Positions 1 to 8,935 of a stretch of 64,000 nucleotides of DNA are shown here, in pieces (position 1 is the stretch's first letter; the number at the start of each line of letters is the position of its first letter). Source of the DNA: JL08 sp963765555 (GTDB lineage Bacteria; Pseudomonadota; Alphaproteobacteria; Rhodobacterales; Rhodobacteraceae); NCBI GenBank assembly GCA_963765555.1, contig CAVXWX010000002.1:310001-374000 (forward strand). The letters are read 5' to 3'. The notes beneath the pieces were generated by a model. That model did no database searches. It saw only the letters and a list, made by a program, of their open reading frames with translations, and was not told the origin of the DNA. Both the position numbers and the translations under genes were made by a program.

Positions 1-770
1 ACTTTTGGGTAGGACCCTTTTACGTGGGCTTTTTTGGTGTAACGACAGCGTTTTTCGCGCTGTTGGGCACCATTCTGATTTTTTGGGGTGCGGCACATCA
101 GGGCACATGGAACCCCTGGTTGATCAATATCGCGCCACCGGACCTGAGTTATGGTCTTGGGGTTGCCCCTTTGATGGAAGGCGGATTGTGGCAGATCATT
201 ACAATCTGCGCGACCGGCGCCTTTATCAGCTGGGCGCTGCGGGAGGTCGAGATTTGCCGGAAACTGGGGATGGGGTATCATGTGCCCTTTGCCTTTGGCT
301 TTGCCATCCTTGCCTATATGACTCTGGTCATCTTCCGCCCGCTTTTGATGGGCGCGTGGGGCCACGGCTTTCCATATGGTATATTCAGCCATCTCGACTG
401 GGTCAGTAACACCGGCTACGCGTATCTGCACTTTCACTACAATCCGGCACATATGCTTGCGGTTTCGCTATTCTTTGCGACCTGTTTTGCGCTGGCGCTG
501 CATGGCGGCTTGATCCTGAGCGCGGCAAACCCAGAAAAGGGCGAGGAAATGAAGACGCCGGATCACGAAGATACGTTTTTCCGCGATTTCATCGGCTATT
601 CCATCGGGACACTTGGCATCCACCGTCTGGGCTTCCTGCTCGCGATCAATGCGGTGTTCTTTTCCGCCGTCTGCATCATCATCAGCGGCCCGGTCTGGAC
701 CAAAGGCTGGCCGGAATGGTGGAACTGGTGGCTTGAACTGCCGATCTGGCCTGGTCAGGGGGGGATGTAA
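1..770 (+). CDS. pufL: Photosynthetic reaction centre L subunit, 5' end missing
   Basis: This is the L subunit of the type II reaction centre, which binds the bacteriochlorophyll special pair, bacteriopheophytin, quinone and the non-haem iron in the inner membrane. The frame is open from base 3 (FWVGPFYVGFFG), so about 25-30 N-terminal residues lie outside the window and the GTG at 24 is not the true start. Pigment and iron ligands are present: the histidines of FSHLDW, HFHYNPAH, ALHGGL and GIHRLG match the L153/L168/L173/L190/L230 positions known for the family. Five hydrophobic helices can be followed. The gene ends just before pufM, as in all puf operons; pufB and pufA should lie to the left. 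Confidence 0.97.
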   Translation, partial: FWVGPFYVGFFGVTTAFFALLGTILIFWGAAHQGTWNPWLINIAPPDLSYGLGVAPLMEGGLWQIITICATGAFISWALREVEICRKLGMGYHVPFAFGFAILAYMTLVIFRPLLMGAWGHGFPYGIFSHLDWVSNTGYAYLHFHYNPAHMLAVSLFFATCFALALHGGLILSAANPEKGEEMKTPDHEDTFFRDFIGYSIGTLGIHRLGFLLAINAVFFSAVCIIISGPVWTKGWPEWWNWWLELPIWPGQGGM

Positions 771-772
771 TC

Positions 773-1759
773 ATGGTCGAATACCAAAACATATTCACGC
801 AAGTGCAGGTTCAGGGACCGCCTGAACTGGGCATGGACAACGAAAACAACATGGCGGCGGAACGTTTCATCACGCCGTTCTACAGCAAGCTTGTCGGCTG
901 GATCGGCAACGCGCAGATCGGGCCAATCTATCTGGGTTGGACCGGAATGATCAGCGCCGCAACCTTTGTGCTGTGCATGAACATCATCGGGATCAACATG
1001 CTGGCGCAGGTCAACTGGTCGATCCCGGAATTTCTGCGGCAGGGGTTCTGGCTGGCGCTTGAGCCGCCAAGCCCGGAATACGGGCTGAGAATGCCACCGC
1101 TGCAGGATGGGGGGTGGTATATCATCGCCTCGTTCCTGTTGCTGGTCAGTGTGTGCACATGGTGGCTGCGGACCTATCTGTTGGCCGAACAGCACAAGAT
1201 GGGCAAACATGTCGCCTGGGCATTCGCGGCCGCGATCTGGTTGTTTCTGGTTCTGGGTCTGTTTCGCCCGATCCTGATGGGGTCATGGTCCGAGGCCGTG
1301 CCTTATGGCATTTTCCCGCATCTTGATTGGACGACAGCCTTTTCGATCCGGTACGGAAACCTGTATTACAATCCGTTCCACTGTCTTTCGATTGTCTTTC
1401 TTTACGGGTCTGTCCTGCTGTTCGCGATGCATGGTGCGACCATTCTTGCCGTCACCCGGTTTGGCGGGGATCGGGAACTGGAACAGATCGTGGATCGCGG
1501 CACGGCCAGCGAACGTGCGGCTTTGTTCTGGCGCTGGACCATGGGGTTCAATGCCACGATGGAGGGTATTCACCGCTGGGCATGGTGGTTTGCCGTGCTG
1601 ACCCCCATCACCGGTGGTATCGGGATCCTGTTGACAGGTACTGTCGTCGATAACTGGTTCATCTGGGCGCAGGAACACAACTTTGCTCCGATGTATGACG
1701 GCTCATACGGCTACGAGAACTACGGCTCTTACGAAGCCTTTATCGGACGGGAGGATTGA
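773..1759 (+). CDS. pufM: Photosynthetic reaction centre M subunit
   Basis: This is the M subunit of the reaction centre (328 aa, normal length), the partner of PufL in the membrane core. It starts at an ATG 3 bases after the pufL stop. Key residues are visible: His in AMHGAT and in EGIHRWAWW (iron ligands) and the carboxylate in GGDRELEQ that ligates the non-haem iron. The C-terminus is extended (QEHNFAPMYDGSYGYENYGSYEAF), a feature of species whose reaction centre carries a bound cytochrome. That fits the pufC gene directly downstream. No pufX follows. Confidence 0.98.
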   Translation: MVEYQNIFTQVQVQGPPELGMDNENNMAAERFITPFYSKLVGWIGNAQIGPIYLGWTGMISAATFVLCMNIIGINMLAQVNWSIPEFLRQGFWLALEPPSPEYGLRMPPLQDGGWYIIASFLLLVSVCTWWLRTYLLAEQHKMGKHVAWAFAAAIWLFLVLGLFRPILMGSWSEAVPYGIFPHLDWTTAFSIRYGNLYYNPFHCLSIVFLYGSVLLFAMHGATILAVTRFGGDRELEQIVDRGTASERAALFWRWTMGFNATMEGIHRWAWWFAVLTPITGGIGILLTGTVVDNWFIWAQEHNFAPMYDGSYGYENYGSYEAFIGRED

Positions 1760-1761
1760 TC

Positions 1762-2853
1762 ATGTTTCCCAAATGGTTTGACAAATGGAACCGCGAAAAT
1801 CCGACAGATGTGTACAAACCTGCCATCTTTCTGGGGGTTCTGGGCGGAGCAGTGTTTTGTACCATCGTGCTGGTGGTTCTGGGGCAACCCTTTGCCACAG
1901 ACAGCCTGCAGACCGGGCCGCGCGGCACCGGTATGGATGTGCCCAAATTCAAATCCGATCTTGCCACACCGGACCCGTCGATAGAACTGTTCGCCAGTTC
2001 GACGTCGCAACCTGTTGTGCCGCAGGGGGGTGAACAAACGGCCGGGGCCGCACGTGAAAACGTGCCCCCCGGGCTGGAAAACCTGACGGTGGAAAACTAC
2101 GACCGGCTTTTGGCTGCTATGCGGGAATGGACCGGAATTCCGGACCTGTTTGACAATGCGGAGTCTTACCAGACGGCAGTTGGCCATGTGATGATTTCGA
2201 TGACCCAGAACATCAACGAAAACTGGGATGGTCATGTCAACGCCAACAAAGAAGTCGGCGTTACCTGTTTCACCTGCCATCGTGGTCAACCCGTGCCAAG
2301 CGATATCTGGTTCAAAATAACACCCGTCACCAAGGCAACCGAGGGTTGGGCATCGGTCCAGAACCGGGCCACATCGCTTAGCAGTTTTACATCGTTGCCC
2401 TCGGATGCGCTTGAAACGTATCTGCTGGATGCTGGCACCATTGGTGTTCACGATCTGGAATCGCGCGTGGCAGGCATCCCCGGGCAAGATGATTATCCCG
2501 GAATTCAGCATGCCGAACGCACCTATGCATTGATGAATTACGTGTCCAATTCACTGGGGGTAAATTGTACCTTCTGCCACAACAGCCGTGCGTTCTACGA
2601 CGCGGGTCAGGTGACGCCGCAATGGGGCACGGAAAGCCTTGGCATCCAGATGGTTCTTGAGATCAACAACGATTATCTTGTGCCGCTGGAGGGTCTCTAT
2701 CCTGCGGAACGTCTGGGTCCGGTCTATCAGGATGCACCCAAGGCGGCGTGCAAGACCTGCCACAAAGGCTATCAACAACCGCTGCAAGGGACGAACGTCA
2801 TTGGTGACTGGCCGGAATTGGCCACATCAGACGCGCCGGAGTACGGTAACTAG
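1762..2853 (+). CDS. pufC: Reaction-centre cytochrome c subunit with only three haem motifs
   Basis: This is the periplasmic cytochrome that re-reduces the special pair. The ATG at 1762 is preferred over the TTG at 1756; it lies 2 bases past the pufM stop, with GGGAGGA just upstream. Residues about 22-42 form the N-terminal membrane segment. CXXCH motifs are seen at residues 169-173 (CFTCH), 269-273 (CTFCH) and 330-334 (CKTCH). The family normally has four. The first should sit near residues 125-131, where this protein reads GIPDLFDN with no cysteine. The upstream Met (LLAAM) that would ligate that haem is still present. A three-haem PufC is known from Rhodovulum sulfidophilum, so the form is rare but has precedent. 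Confidence 0.95.
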   Translation: MFPKWFDKWNRENPTDVYKPAIFLGVLGGAVFCTIVLVVLGQPFATDSLQTGPRGTGMDVPKFKSDLATPDPSIELFASSTSQPVVPQGGEQTAGAARENVPPGLENLTVENYDRLLAAMREWTGIPDLFDNAESYQTAVGHVMISMTQNINENWDGHVNANKEVGVTCFTCHRGQPVPSDIWFKITPVTKATEGWASVQNRATSLSSFTSLPSDALETYLLDAGTIGVHDLESRVAGIPGQDDYPGIQHAERTYALMNYVSNSLGVNCTFCHNSRAFYDAGQVTPQWGTESLGIQMVLEINNDYLVPLEGLYPAERLGPVYQDAPKAACKTCHKGYQQPLQGTNVIGDWPELATSDAPEYGN

Positions 2854-2966
2854 TTTCAGGGTGGATGGTGGCGGCTTGAACAGGCCGCCACCAAACAGCA
2901 CTTCGCCACATGCCCCGCGCAGCAGTCTAAAAACGACCCAAGCAATCACGGCCAAGGGAGCGTGCG

Positions 2967-4895
2967 ATGACACATCGGAAACCAAAGACACCTTTGCTGG
3001 ATCGCGTTGCCGGTCCAGCGGACTTGCGCGTTTTGACGGATCACGAACTGGGCGATTTGGCCGACGAATTGCGCGCCGAAGTGATCGACGCGGTATCGGA
3101 AACCGGCGGTCATCTGGGCTCGGGTCTGGGCGTGGTCGAACTGAGCGTGGCGATCCATGCCGTTTTCAACACGCCGATGGACAAACTGGTCTGGGATGTC
3201 GGCCACCAGTGCTACCCTCACAAAATTCTGACCGGCCGTCGCGACCGGATCCGCACCTTGCGCCAAAAGGATGGCCTAAGCGGGTTTACCAAACGCTCCG
3301 AGTCGCGCTTTGATCCGTTCGGCGCGGCACACAGTTCCACATCGATCAGTGCTGCGCTGGGATTTGCCGTAGGGCGTGACATGGGGCAGGCCACCGGCGA
3401 CGCAATTGCCGTTATCGGAGATGGATCGATCAGCGCCGGCATGGCCTATGAAGCCTTGAACAACGCCGGTGCCGAAGGGCGGCGGCTGTTTGTTATCCTG
3501 AACGACAACGAAATGAGCATCGCACCACCGGTTGGCGCAATGTCGAACTATCTGTCCGGGCTATATGCGGATGACCCTGCGGGAAAAGCAAAATCACTGG
3601 CCGAAGGATTCGTGTCTGCCTTGGCGGAACCTCATCGAAAAAATGCGGGCCGCGCGCGCGAACTGGCTGCCGGACTGACCAGATCCGGCACCCTTTTTGA
3701 AGAGCTTGGGTTTGAATATGTAGGCCCCGTTAATGGCCATGATATGGAACAGTTGCTGGCAGTATTGCGCGCGGCGCGGGTCCGCGCGACGGGTCCGGTT
3801 TTGATCCATTGCTGTACCGTCAAGGGCAAGGGCTATGCCCCAGCCGAGATCAGTCGCGACAAGTATCACGGTGTGTCAAAGTTTGATGTCGCCACCGGCA
3901 CCGTTGAGACAAAGACTGTCGGAGCGCCATCTTACACGTCGGTCTTTGGCCAGGCGCTGACGGACGAGGCCGCGCGTGATCCAGATATCGTGGCGGTCAC
4001 GGCGGCGATGCCGTGCGGCACCGGGTTAAGTGCCATGGCCGAACGGTTTCCGGCACGGGTTTTTGATGTCGGGATTGCCGAACAACATGCTGTGACTTTT
4101 TGCGCCGGTATGGCCGCCAGCGGGTTAAAACCGTTCTGCACAATCTATTCCACGTTTTTGCAGCGTGGGTTTGATCAGGTTGTTCACGATGTCGCGCTAC
4201 AGGGTTTGCCGGTCAGGTTTGCAATCGATCGGGCGGGCTTGGTCGGCGCGGACGGGGCAACCCATGCCGGGGCGTTTGATATTGGATATCTGGCCAATCT
4301 GCCGGGGTTTACTGTCATGGCCGCGTCGGACGAGGCTGAATTGGTGCACATGGTGGCAACCGCCGCCGCGCATGATCAGGGGCCAATCGCATTCCGGTAT
4401 CCGCGCGGAACCGGTCTTGGCATCGATCTGCCCGAGCGCGGACAGGTTCTGGAGATTGGCAAAGGCCGGATTGTGCAACACGGCGAGGATGTTGCGATCC
4501 TGTCCTTCGGGGCACATCTGTCCGAGTGTCGCGATGCGGCCGACATGCTCGCGCGGGACGGGTTGAGCGTTACCTTGGCCGACGCACGCTTTGCAAAACC
4601 TCTGGATGTGGATCTGCTTATGCAACTGGCCCGAACCCATCGGGCGCTGATCACGATCGAACAAGGTGCCGAAGGCGGCTTTGGCTCGATCGTGCTGCAC
4701 GAACTGGCACGGCAGGGCGCGTTTGATACGGGCCTTGTGATCAGAAACATCTGTTTGCCGGACCGGTTCATCGATCAGGCGAGCCCTGCAGAAATGTATG
4801 CGGATGCCGGAATGGCGGCCACAGACATTGTAGCGACCGTGCGTGCGGCTTTGGGCAAGCCGGCGAATGTTGTGCCGCTGACACTGGCGCACTGA
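2967..4895 (+). CDS. dxs: 1-deoxy-D-xylulose-5-phosphate synthase
   Basis: This enzyme condenses pyruvate and glyceraldehyde 3-phosphate to DXP, the first step of the MEP isoprenoid pathway that supplies carotenoids and the bacteriochlorophyll tail. The length of 642 aa is normal. The thiamine-diphosphate motif starts at VIGDGSISAGMAYEALNN and ends in LNDN. The transketolase pyrimidine domain (VTAAMPCGTGLS, DVGIAEQHAVTF) and C-terminal domain follow. It lies 113 bp downstream of pufC on the same strand, so it may be co-transcribed with puf or have its own promoter. The ATG has AAGGGAG upstream. Gene identity is certain; whether it is the only dxs in the genome cannot be seen. Confidence 0.97.
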   Translation: MTHRKPKTPLLDRVAGPADLRVLTDHELGDLADELRAEVIDAVSETGGHLGSGLGVVELSVAIHAVFNTPMDKLVWDVGHQCYPHKILTGRRDRIRTLRQKDGLSGFTKRSESRFDPFGAAHSSTSISAALGFAVGRDMGQATGDAIAVIGDGSISAGMAYEALNNAGAEGRRLFVILNDNEMSIAPPVGAMSNYLSGLYADDPAGKAKSLAEGFVSALAEPHRKNAGRARELAAGLTRSGTLFEELGFEYVGPVNGHDMEQLLAVLRAARVRATGPVLIHCCTVKGKGYAPAEISRDKYHGVSKFDVATGTVETKTVGAPSYTSVFGQALTDEAARDPDIVAVTAAMPCGTGLSAMAERFPARVFDVGIAEQHAVTFCAGMAASGLKPFCTIYSTFLQRGFDQVVHDVALQGLPVRFAIDRAGLVGADGATHAGAFDIGYLANLPGFTVMAASDEAELVHMVATAAAHDQGPIAFRYPRGTGLGIDLPERGQVLEIGKGRIVQHGEDVAILSFGAHLSECRDAADMLARDGLSVTLADARFAKPLDVDLLMQLARTHRALITIEQGAEGGFGSIVLHELARQGAFDTGLVIRNICLPDRFIDQASPAEMYADAGMAATDIVATVRAALGKPANVVPLTLAH

Positions 4896-4904
4896 TCAAG
4901 GATC

Positions 4905-4940
4905 AAAAAAACAGGCCGCAGCGGTTTTCCGGCTGCGGCC
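4905..4940 (-). terminator. Intrinsic terminator of the cycA end of the minus-strand operon
   Basis: A perfect 9-bp stem (GGCCGCAGC at 4914-4922 paired with GCTGCGGCC at 4932-4940) is followed on the minus strand by a run of seven T (4905-4911). It lies between the convergent dxs and cycA genes. The poly-T is on the cycA side only, so its main role should be to end the bch-puh-hemA-cycA transcript. Confidence 0.8.
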
Positions 4941-4964
4941 CATTTCAGGATATTGTTTGCGCGA

Positions 4965-5402
4965 CTAGGACGCAGGGCCGACGGAAACCAGATAGGCCCA
5001 GACGTCCTTGGCCTTGTCCTCATCCTTCAGCTTGAATGACATTTTGCCTCTGGCTTTGCTGTCATCCAGATATTCGCGCAGATATCCGGTGGGGTCCGCG
5101 ACATAACTCACGAAATTTTCCTCGTCCCACACCAAACCGGCCGCACCGGCTTCTTCCATGGAACCGGAATATTTGAAGTCGTCAACCGCTCCGGCACTGC
5201 GCGCAAAAACGCCGTAGAGATTTGGGCCCGTCCTGCCACCCTTCACGATATCATTGCCGTCGCCATCTTGGATCATGTGGCAGGCCTTGCACTTGTTGAA
5301 CTCTTTTTCGCCGGCTTGCGCATCTCCCGAAGCGTGGCTTTCCGCAAACGCAGGTAGGGCAAGAGCCAAGGTGAGACATGTCGATAGGATACTGAGTTTC
5401 AT
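4965..5402 (-). CDS. cycA: Soluble cytochrome c2-type electron carrier
   Basis: This is a small secreted class I cytochrome c (145 aa) that probably carries electrons between the bc1 complex and the reaction centre cytochrome. It has a Sec signal peptide (about residues 1-20, ending AFA), a single haem site CKACH at 38-42, and a likely axial Met in ARGKMSFKL. The insertions and GRTGPNLYGVF segment are typical of long c2-type cytochromes. It is the last gene of the minus-strand photosynthesis operon, 81 bp from hemA and followed by a terminator. The symbol is by family and context. Confidence 0.9.
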   Translation of the reverse strand: MKLSILSTCLTLALALPAFAESHASGDAQAGEKEFNKCKACHMIQDGDGNDIVKGGRTGPNLYGVFARSAGAVDDFKYSGSMEEAGAAGLVWDEENFVSYVADPTGYLREYLDDSKARGKMSFKLKDEDKAKDVWAYLVSVGPAS

Positions 5403-5483
5403 TACATTCTCCCGAAATAATTCTACTGTTTTGAACTAGAGCGTGTTTTTGCAAGTCAACCGGACTGGCATTAAGCGGCGCAA

Positions 5484-6698
5484 TCAGGCAACCGCCTTGG
5501 ACAGCGCGCACTGCTTCCAAAGTATGTTCAGTGCACTGACCAACCGGTCGATATCCGCATCCGAATGTAATGGCCCGGGGGTAAAGCGCAGCCGTTCCGT
5601 TCCCTTGGGTACAGTCGGGTAATTGATGGGCTGCACGTAAATTCCGTAATCGCGCATCAGAATGTCCGACAGCATCCGGCATTTCACCGGATCCTTGATC
5701 AGTACCGGGATGATATGGCTGGGATTGTCCATATGCGGGATGCCATGCTGGTCCAGCAAGTGGCGCAAGCGCGCAACCTGACGGCGTTGTTGCATCCGTT
5801 CGATCTGTGATGTTTTCAGATGGGCGATAGATGTCTTTGCCGCCGCTGCAACAGCAGGCGGCAGGGCCGTCGTAAAGATAAAGCCGGACGCAAACGACCG
5901 GATGAAATCACACAAGGCCGCGGACCCAGACACATAGCCGCCCATGCAGCCATAGGCCTTGCCCAGCGTGCCTTCGATCAGGGTAATCCGGTCTGCCAAC
6001 CCTTCCTGTTCGCTGATACCGCCACCGCGTTCGCCGTAAAGACCAACCGCATGCACTTCGTCCAGATATGTCATAGCGCCATGTTTTTCGGCAACTTCGA
6101 CAATTTCAGCCATCGGGCAAATATCGCCATCCATCGAATAGACCGATTCAAACGCCACGATCTTGGGCGCGTTGCCGGGCAGGGCGGCCAGTTTGCGATC
6201 CAGATCTTCTGGATCGTTATGCTTCCAGATCACTTTTTGAGCACGCGAATGGCGAATGCCTTCGATCATCGAGGCATGGTTCAGCGCATCCGAAAGGATC
6301 ACCGCATCCGGCAGTTTGCTGCCCAGGGTCGACAGGGCGGCCCAGTTTGATACGTAGCCGGATGTGAACAAAAGCGCGTCTTCCTTGCCGTGCAAATCCG
6401 CGAGTTCACGTTCAAGCGCGACGTGGTGATGGTTGGTGCCGGAAATGTTGCGTGTGCCACCCGCACCCGTGCCGCAGGTGTCTACCACCTGTTTCATCGT
6501 CTCGCGCACGTTGGGGTGTTGCCCCATCCCAAGATAGTCATTCGAACACCAGACTGTCACCTCGTCCGGGGCATCCTTGTCATGGCTCTTTGCCATCGGA
6601 AACTGCCCGCATCGCCGTTCCAGTTCGGCGAACACACGGTAGTTTCCTTCGTCCTTCAACGCGCTCAGCTGCGTTTTGAACATCGCATCAAAATCCAT
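5484..6698 (-). CDS. hemA: 5-aminolevulinate synthase
   Basis: This PLP enzyme condenses glycine and succinyl-CoA to 5-aminolevulinate, the entry to tetrapyrrole synthesis in alphaproteobacteria. The start is the ATG at 6698 (MDFDAMFKTQL), which has AGGGAGGAC upstream and gives 404 aa, the usual family length; the longer open frame is not needed. The PLP lysine lies in EGTLGKAYGCMGGY, and the glycine-rich and CGTGAGGTRNISG segments are conserved. The start overlaps the puhE end by 11 bp, placing it inside the puh-acsF operon. Supply of ALA would thus be co-regulated with bacteriochlorophyll synthesis. Confidence 0.97.
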   Translation of the reverse strand: MDFDAMFKTQLSALKDEGNYRVFAELERRCGQFPMAKSHDKDAPDEVTVWCSNDYLGMGQHPNVRETMKQVVDTCGTGAGGTRNISGTNHHHVALERELADLHGKEDALLFTSGYVSNWAALSTLGSKLPDAVILSDALNHASMIEGIRHSRAQKVIWKHNDPEDLDRKLAALPGNAPKIVAFESVYSMDGDICPMAEIVEVAEKHGAMTYLDEVHAVGLYGERGGGISEQEGLADRITLIEGTLGKAYGCMGGYVSGSAALCDFIRSFASGFIFTTALPPAVAAAAKTSIAHLKTSQIERMQQRRQVARLRHLLDQHGIPHMDNPSHIIPVLIKDPVKCRMLSDILMRDYGIYVQPINYPTVPKGTERLRFTPGPLHSDADIDRLVSALNILWKQCALSKAVA

Positions 6699-7503
6699 GA
6701 TGTCCTCCCTCGGTTTGAGTTGTCTTTCGGGTTGGTTTGGGCGCGGGCAACATCCAGCGCCAGAGTTTTGCATCGGGCAACGGAAGAACCATCAGCCAGT
6801 GTTCCAGAAGCGCCAGACCGGTGATCGCGGTTAGCAGGGCGTGACCGACAATTTGGCCAGTCTGATCTGCTGCAACAAGCCGTTCCAGCCAGCAGGCAAC
6901 GGCAAAGCTCAGCGCGGTAACGGAAACTGGAAAAATCCAGTTCAGACGGGAAATGCGAAAGTGGCTGGGCAGATGGCGCAGCGCATCGGGGATGAACTCT
7001 GTGTTTATTCTGGGCACGCCGAAAAACAGGTTCAGCTTGGCCGAAATGCGCGCGAAATACAGGATTGTATAGGTCCAGATGCCGACCGTATTTGTCGCCC
7101 CGTATCCAAACAGCCAAATCAACGCCAGCCCCAGAACCAGTAGCATTTCATGATAGGCGATAGTGCCCCAAGCTCGGATAAACCGTTCCCATTCAGGGGT
7201 ATCTTCGGGGCAGTCATATATATTGGGCCCGGTGATTGCACCGGTCAGAAAGGCCAGTTCGATCCATCCCCAGATCGCCAGCGCGGCAAGAAACGCGCCA
7301 TAGGCCGCTGCTACGCCAGTGTCATTCAGCGTGGCGCTAAAGCCCCATACCCCAAGGGCCAGAACAGGCAGGCCCGCCAAGGTATAATTCAACCGCGCCT
7401 GATGCCCGCGCCGATCTGCGTGGCGGACCACCCACAGGATAGCCCCGGTGGAAAACCACCAGGCAAAAAGCGCGAAAAGCGCGGCTATCCAGGGCGATGC
7501 CAT
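6688..7503 (-). CDS. puhE: Putative photosynthetic complex assembly protein PuhE
   Basis: This is a polytopic inner-membrane protein (271 aa, about seven hydrophobic segments) of the PuhE family. The family is found only in photosynthesis clusters and is implicated in reaction centre/bacteriochlorophyll assembly. Conserved features include the ITGPNIYDCPE loop and RISAKLNLFFGVPRINTEF. Its ATG overlaps the acsF stop by one base (TAATG) and its end overlaps hemA. The biochemical role is not established. Confidence 0.9.
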   Translation of the reverse strand: MASPWIAALFALFAWWFSTGAILWVVRHADRRGHQARLNYTLAGLPVLALGVWGFSATLNDTGVAAAYGAFLAALAIWGWIELAFLTGAITGPNIYDCPEDTPEWERFIRAWGTIAYHEMLLVLGLALIWLFGYGATNTVGIWTYTILYFARISAKLNLFFGVPRINTEFIPDALRHLPSHFRISRLNWIFPVSVTALSFAVACWLERLVAADQTGQIVGHALLTAITGLALLEHWLMVLPLPDAKLWRWMLPAPKPTRKTTQTEGGHHGF

Positions 7504-8627
7504 TAGTATGCAGGCTCCAACCGTGTCGAGGTGGGAACCCGGTGTTTTTTAACCGGAATCGTGAACAGCCCGACGAAAGCGGCCGCAGCGCGCACGCTTG
7601 ACGTCATCCGGTTGAACAGTGCCGAAGGGCCGGACGCGGCTTTCGCAACCGCAAGATCGGCATTGGCCTTTTGCAGACGTTCAAGCCCGCGCTGCCAACG
7701 CGGATTTTCAATGTCCAGTGTCACCGGAAAGATCTGCTTGGTCAGTGTCGAGGTCTTGGTAAACACCTCGTGCGCATACCAATCGGGGTCCACACCAAGC
7801 GCCTTGTGGAACGCTGGGCGCTGGTGATCGCGAACATACATCGTGGCGTAAACCGCAGTCAGGAAAAACTTGATCCAGTACACATTGATGCCCCGCGTCA
7901 GGTTGGGGTCGGTTTTCATCAAAAGGGCAAACGCTTCGCCGTGCGAAAACTCGTCATTGCACCATTCTTCGAACCATTTGAAAATCGGATGAAACCGGTG
8001 CTCCGGATGTGCCTGAAGGTGGCGAAAGATCGTAATGTAACGGGCGTAGCCGATTTTTTCCGACAGGTAGGTGGCGTAGTAGATAAATTTGGGTCGGAAG
8101 TAGGTGTATTTCTTCTTCTGGGTCAGAAACCCAAGGTTGACGGCTACACCGGCTTCACGCAGGGCATCATTGATAAACCCTGCATGGCGCGCCTCGTCCC
8201 GTGCCATCAACTGGAACAGTTGGGTGATATCCTTGTTGTTCCCGCGGCGTTTCATTTCCTTGTACAGCACACAGCCCGAAAACTCTGCCGTGCAAGAACT
8301 GATCAGAAAATCAATGAATTCCTTCTTCAACTCCGGGTCCATCCCGTCCCAGTCGACGTGGTCCCAGTCTTCGTTCTTCTTGAAGTGGCCCTTGTTGGGG
8401 TCCGCCACCATCTGCGCGATCAGCTTGTCCCAGTCTTCGCGCACGGAAGACACATCAATTGCATCAAGCTCGTCAAAATCGGTCGTGTAAAAACGCGGCG
8501 TCAGAAGCGTGTTCTGCATCGCGAGTTCAGTGGCTGCCGTGCTGTCGAATTTGGCCTGTTCTTCCTGAATGGCCAGGCCTTCCTCGACGGTTGTGGCATC
8601 TGCGGAGTGTTTCAGCGGGGCATTCAT
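7503..8627 (-). CDS. acsF: Oxygen-dependent Mg-protoporphyrin IX monomethyl ester cyclase
   Basis: This di-iron enzyme forms the isocyclic ring of bacteriochlorophyll using O2, fitting an aerobic phototroph. The start chosen is ATG 8627 (MNAPLKHSADA), with AGGAGGTGAC upstream; the open frame extends 11 codons further but without need. Length is 374 aa. The di-iron ligands are visible in SSCTAEFSGCVLYKE, ARDEARHAGFIND and EWCNDEFSHGEAFA. Its start shares an ATGA overlap with the preceding 98-aa gene. No anaerobic cyclase (bchE) is seen in the window. Confidence 0.96.
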   Translation of the reverse strand: MNAPLKHSADATTVEEGLAIQEEQAKFDSTAATELAMQNTLLTPRFYTTDFDELDAIDVSSVREDWDKLIAQMVADPNKGHFKKNEDWDHVDWDGMDPELKKEFIDFLISSCTAEFSGCVLYKEMKRRGNNKDITQLFQLMARDEARHAGFINDALREAGVAVNLGFLTQKKKYTYFRPKFIYYATYLSEKIGYARYITIFRHLQAHPEHRFHPIFKWFEEWCNDEFSHGEAFALLMKTDPNLTRGINVYWIKFFLTAVYATMYVRDHQRPAFHKALGVDPDWYAHEVFTKTSTLTKQIFPVTLDIENPRWQRGLERLQKANADLAVAKAASGPSALFNRMTSSVRAAAAFVGLFTIPVKKHRVPTSTRLEPAY

Positions 8628-8920
8628 AGCGTCACCTCCTCGGAAAATGAAAATTCGCAAAGTTCCATGACTTCGAAATCGCCTGTCAGGCGGGTCCAGA
8701 GTTGTTCCAGCTTTGAGGCGCGAAAAATCGTGGCTTCGCGTTCTTCGATAATCACTTCACCGAACGGGGCCATGATTTCAGGCCCATGAACCTTGACTTC
8801 GTCACCGGGGTTGATGACCGCTCCGTTGTTAAAGCGGACATGCGCGTGCAGGCTGTCGAATTTGTGACTTACTTCGACAGTACAAGGTGCGTGTTCAATA
8901 TCTTTGGTCAGCCATCCCAT
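8624..8920 (-). CDS. Conserved small protein between puhC and acsF (98 aa)
   Basis: This is a soluble, acidic protein of 98 aa with no signal peptide or membrane segment. Its middle (NNGAVINPGDEVKVHGPEIM, then FGEVIIEEREATIFR) looks like a small beta-barrel. A gene of this size at this place occurs in related photosynthesis clusters, as far as I recall, but I know no tested function. It has a good ribosome site (GAGGAGG), and its TGA overlaps the acsF ATG. Translational coupling suggests a role with AcsF, for example as a subunit or maturation factor, which is inference. Confidence 0.85.
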   Translation of the reverse strand: MGWLTKDIEHAPCTVEVSHKFDSLHAHVRFNNGAVINPGDEVKVHGPEIMAPFGEVIIEEREATIFRASKLEQLWTRLTGDFEVMELCEFSFSEEVTL

Positions 8921-8935
8921 TATTGGCCTCCTCTC

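Noticed and set aside
1756..1850. pufX between pufM and pufC
   Set aside because: pufC starts 2 bp after the pufM stop; there is no room for pufX.
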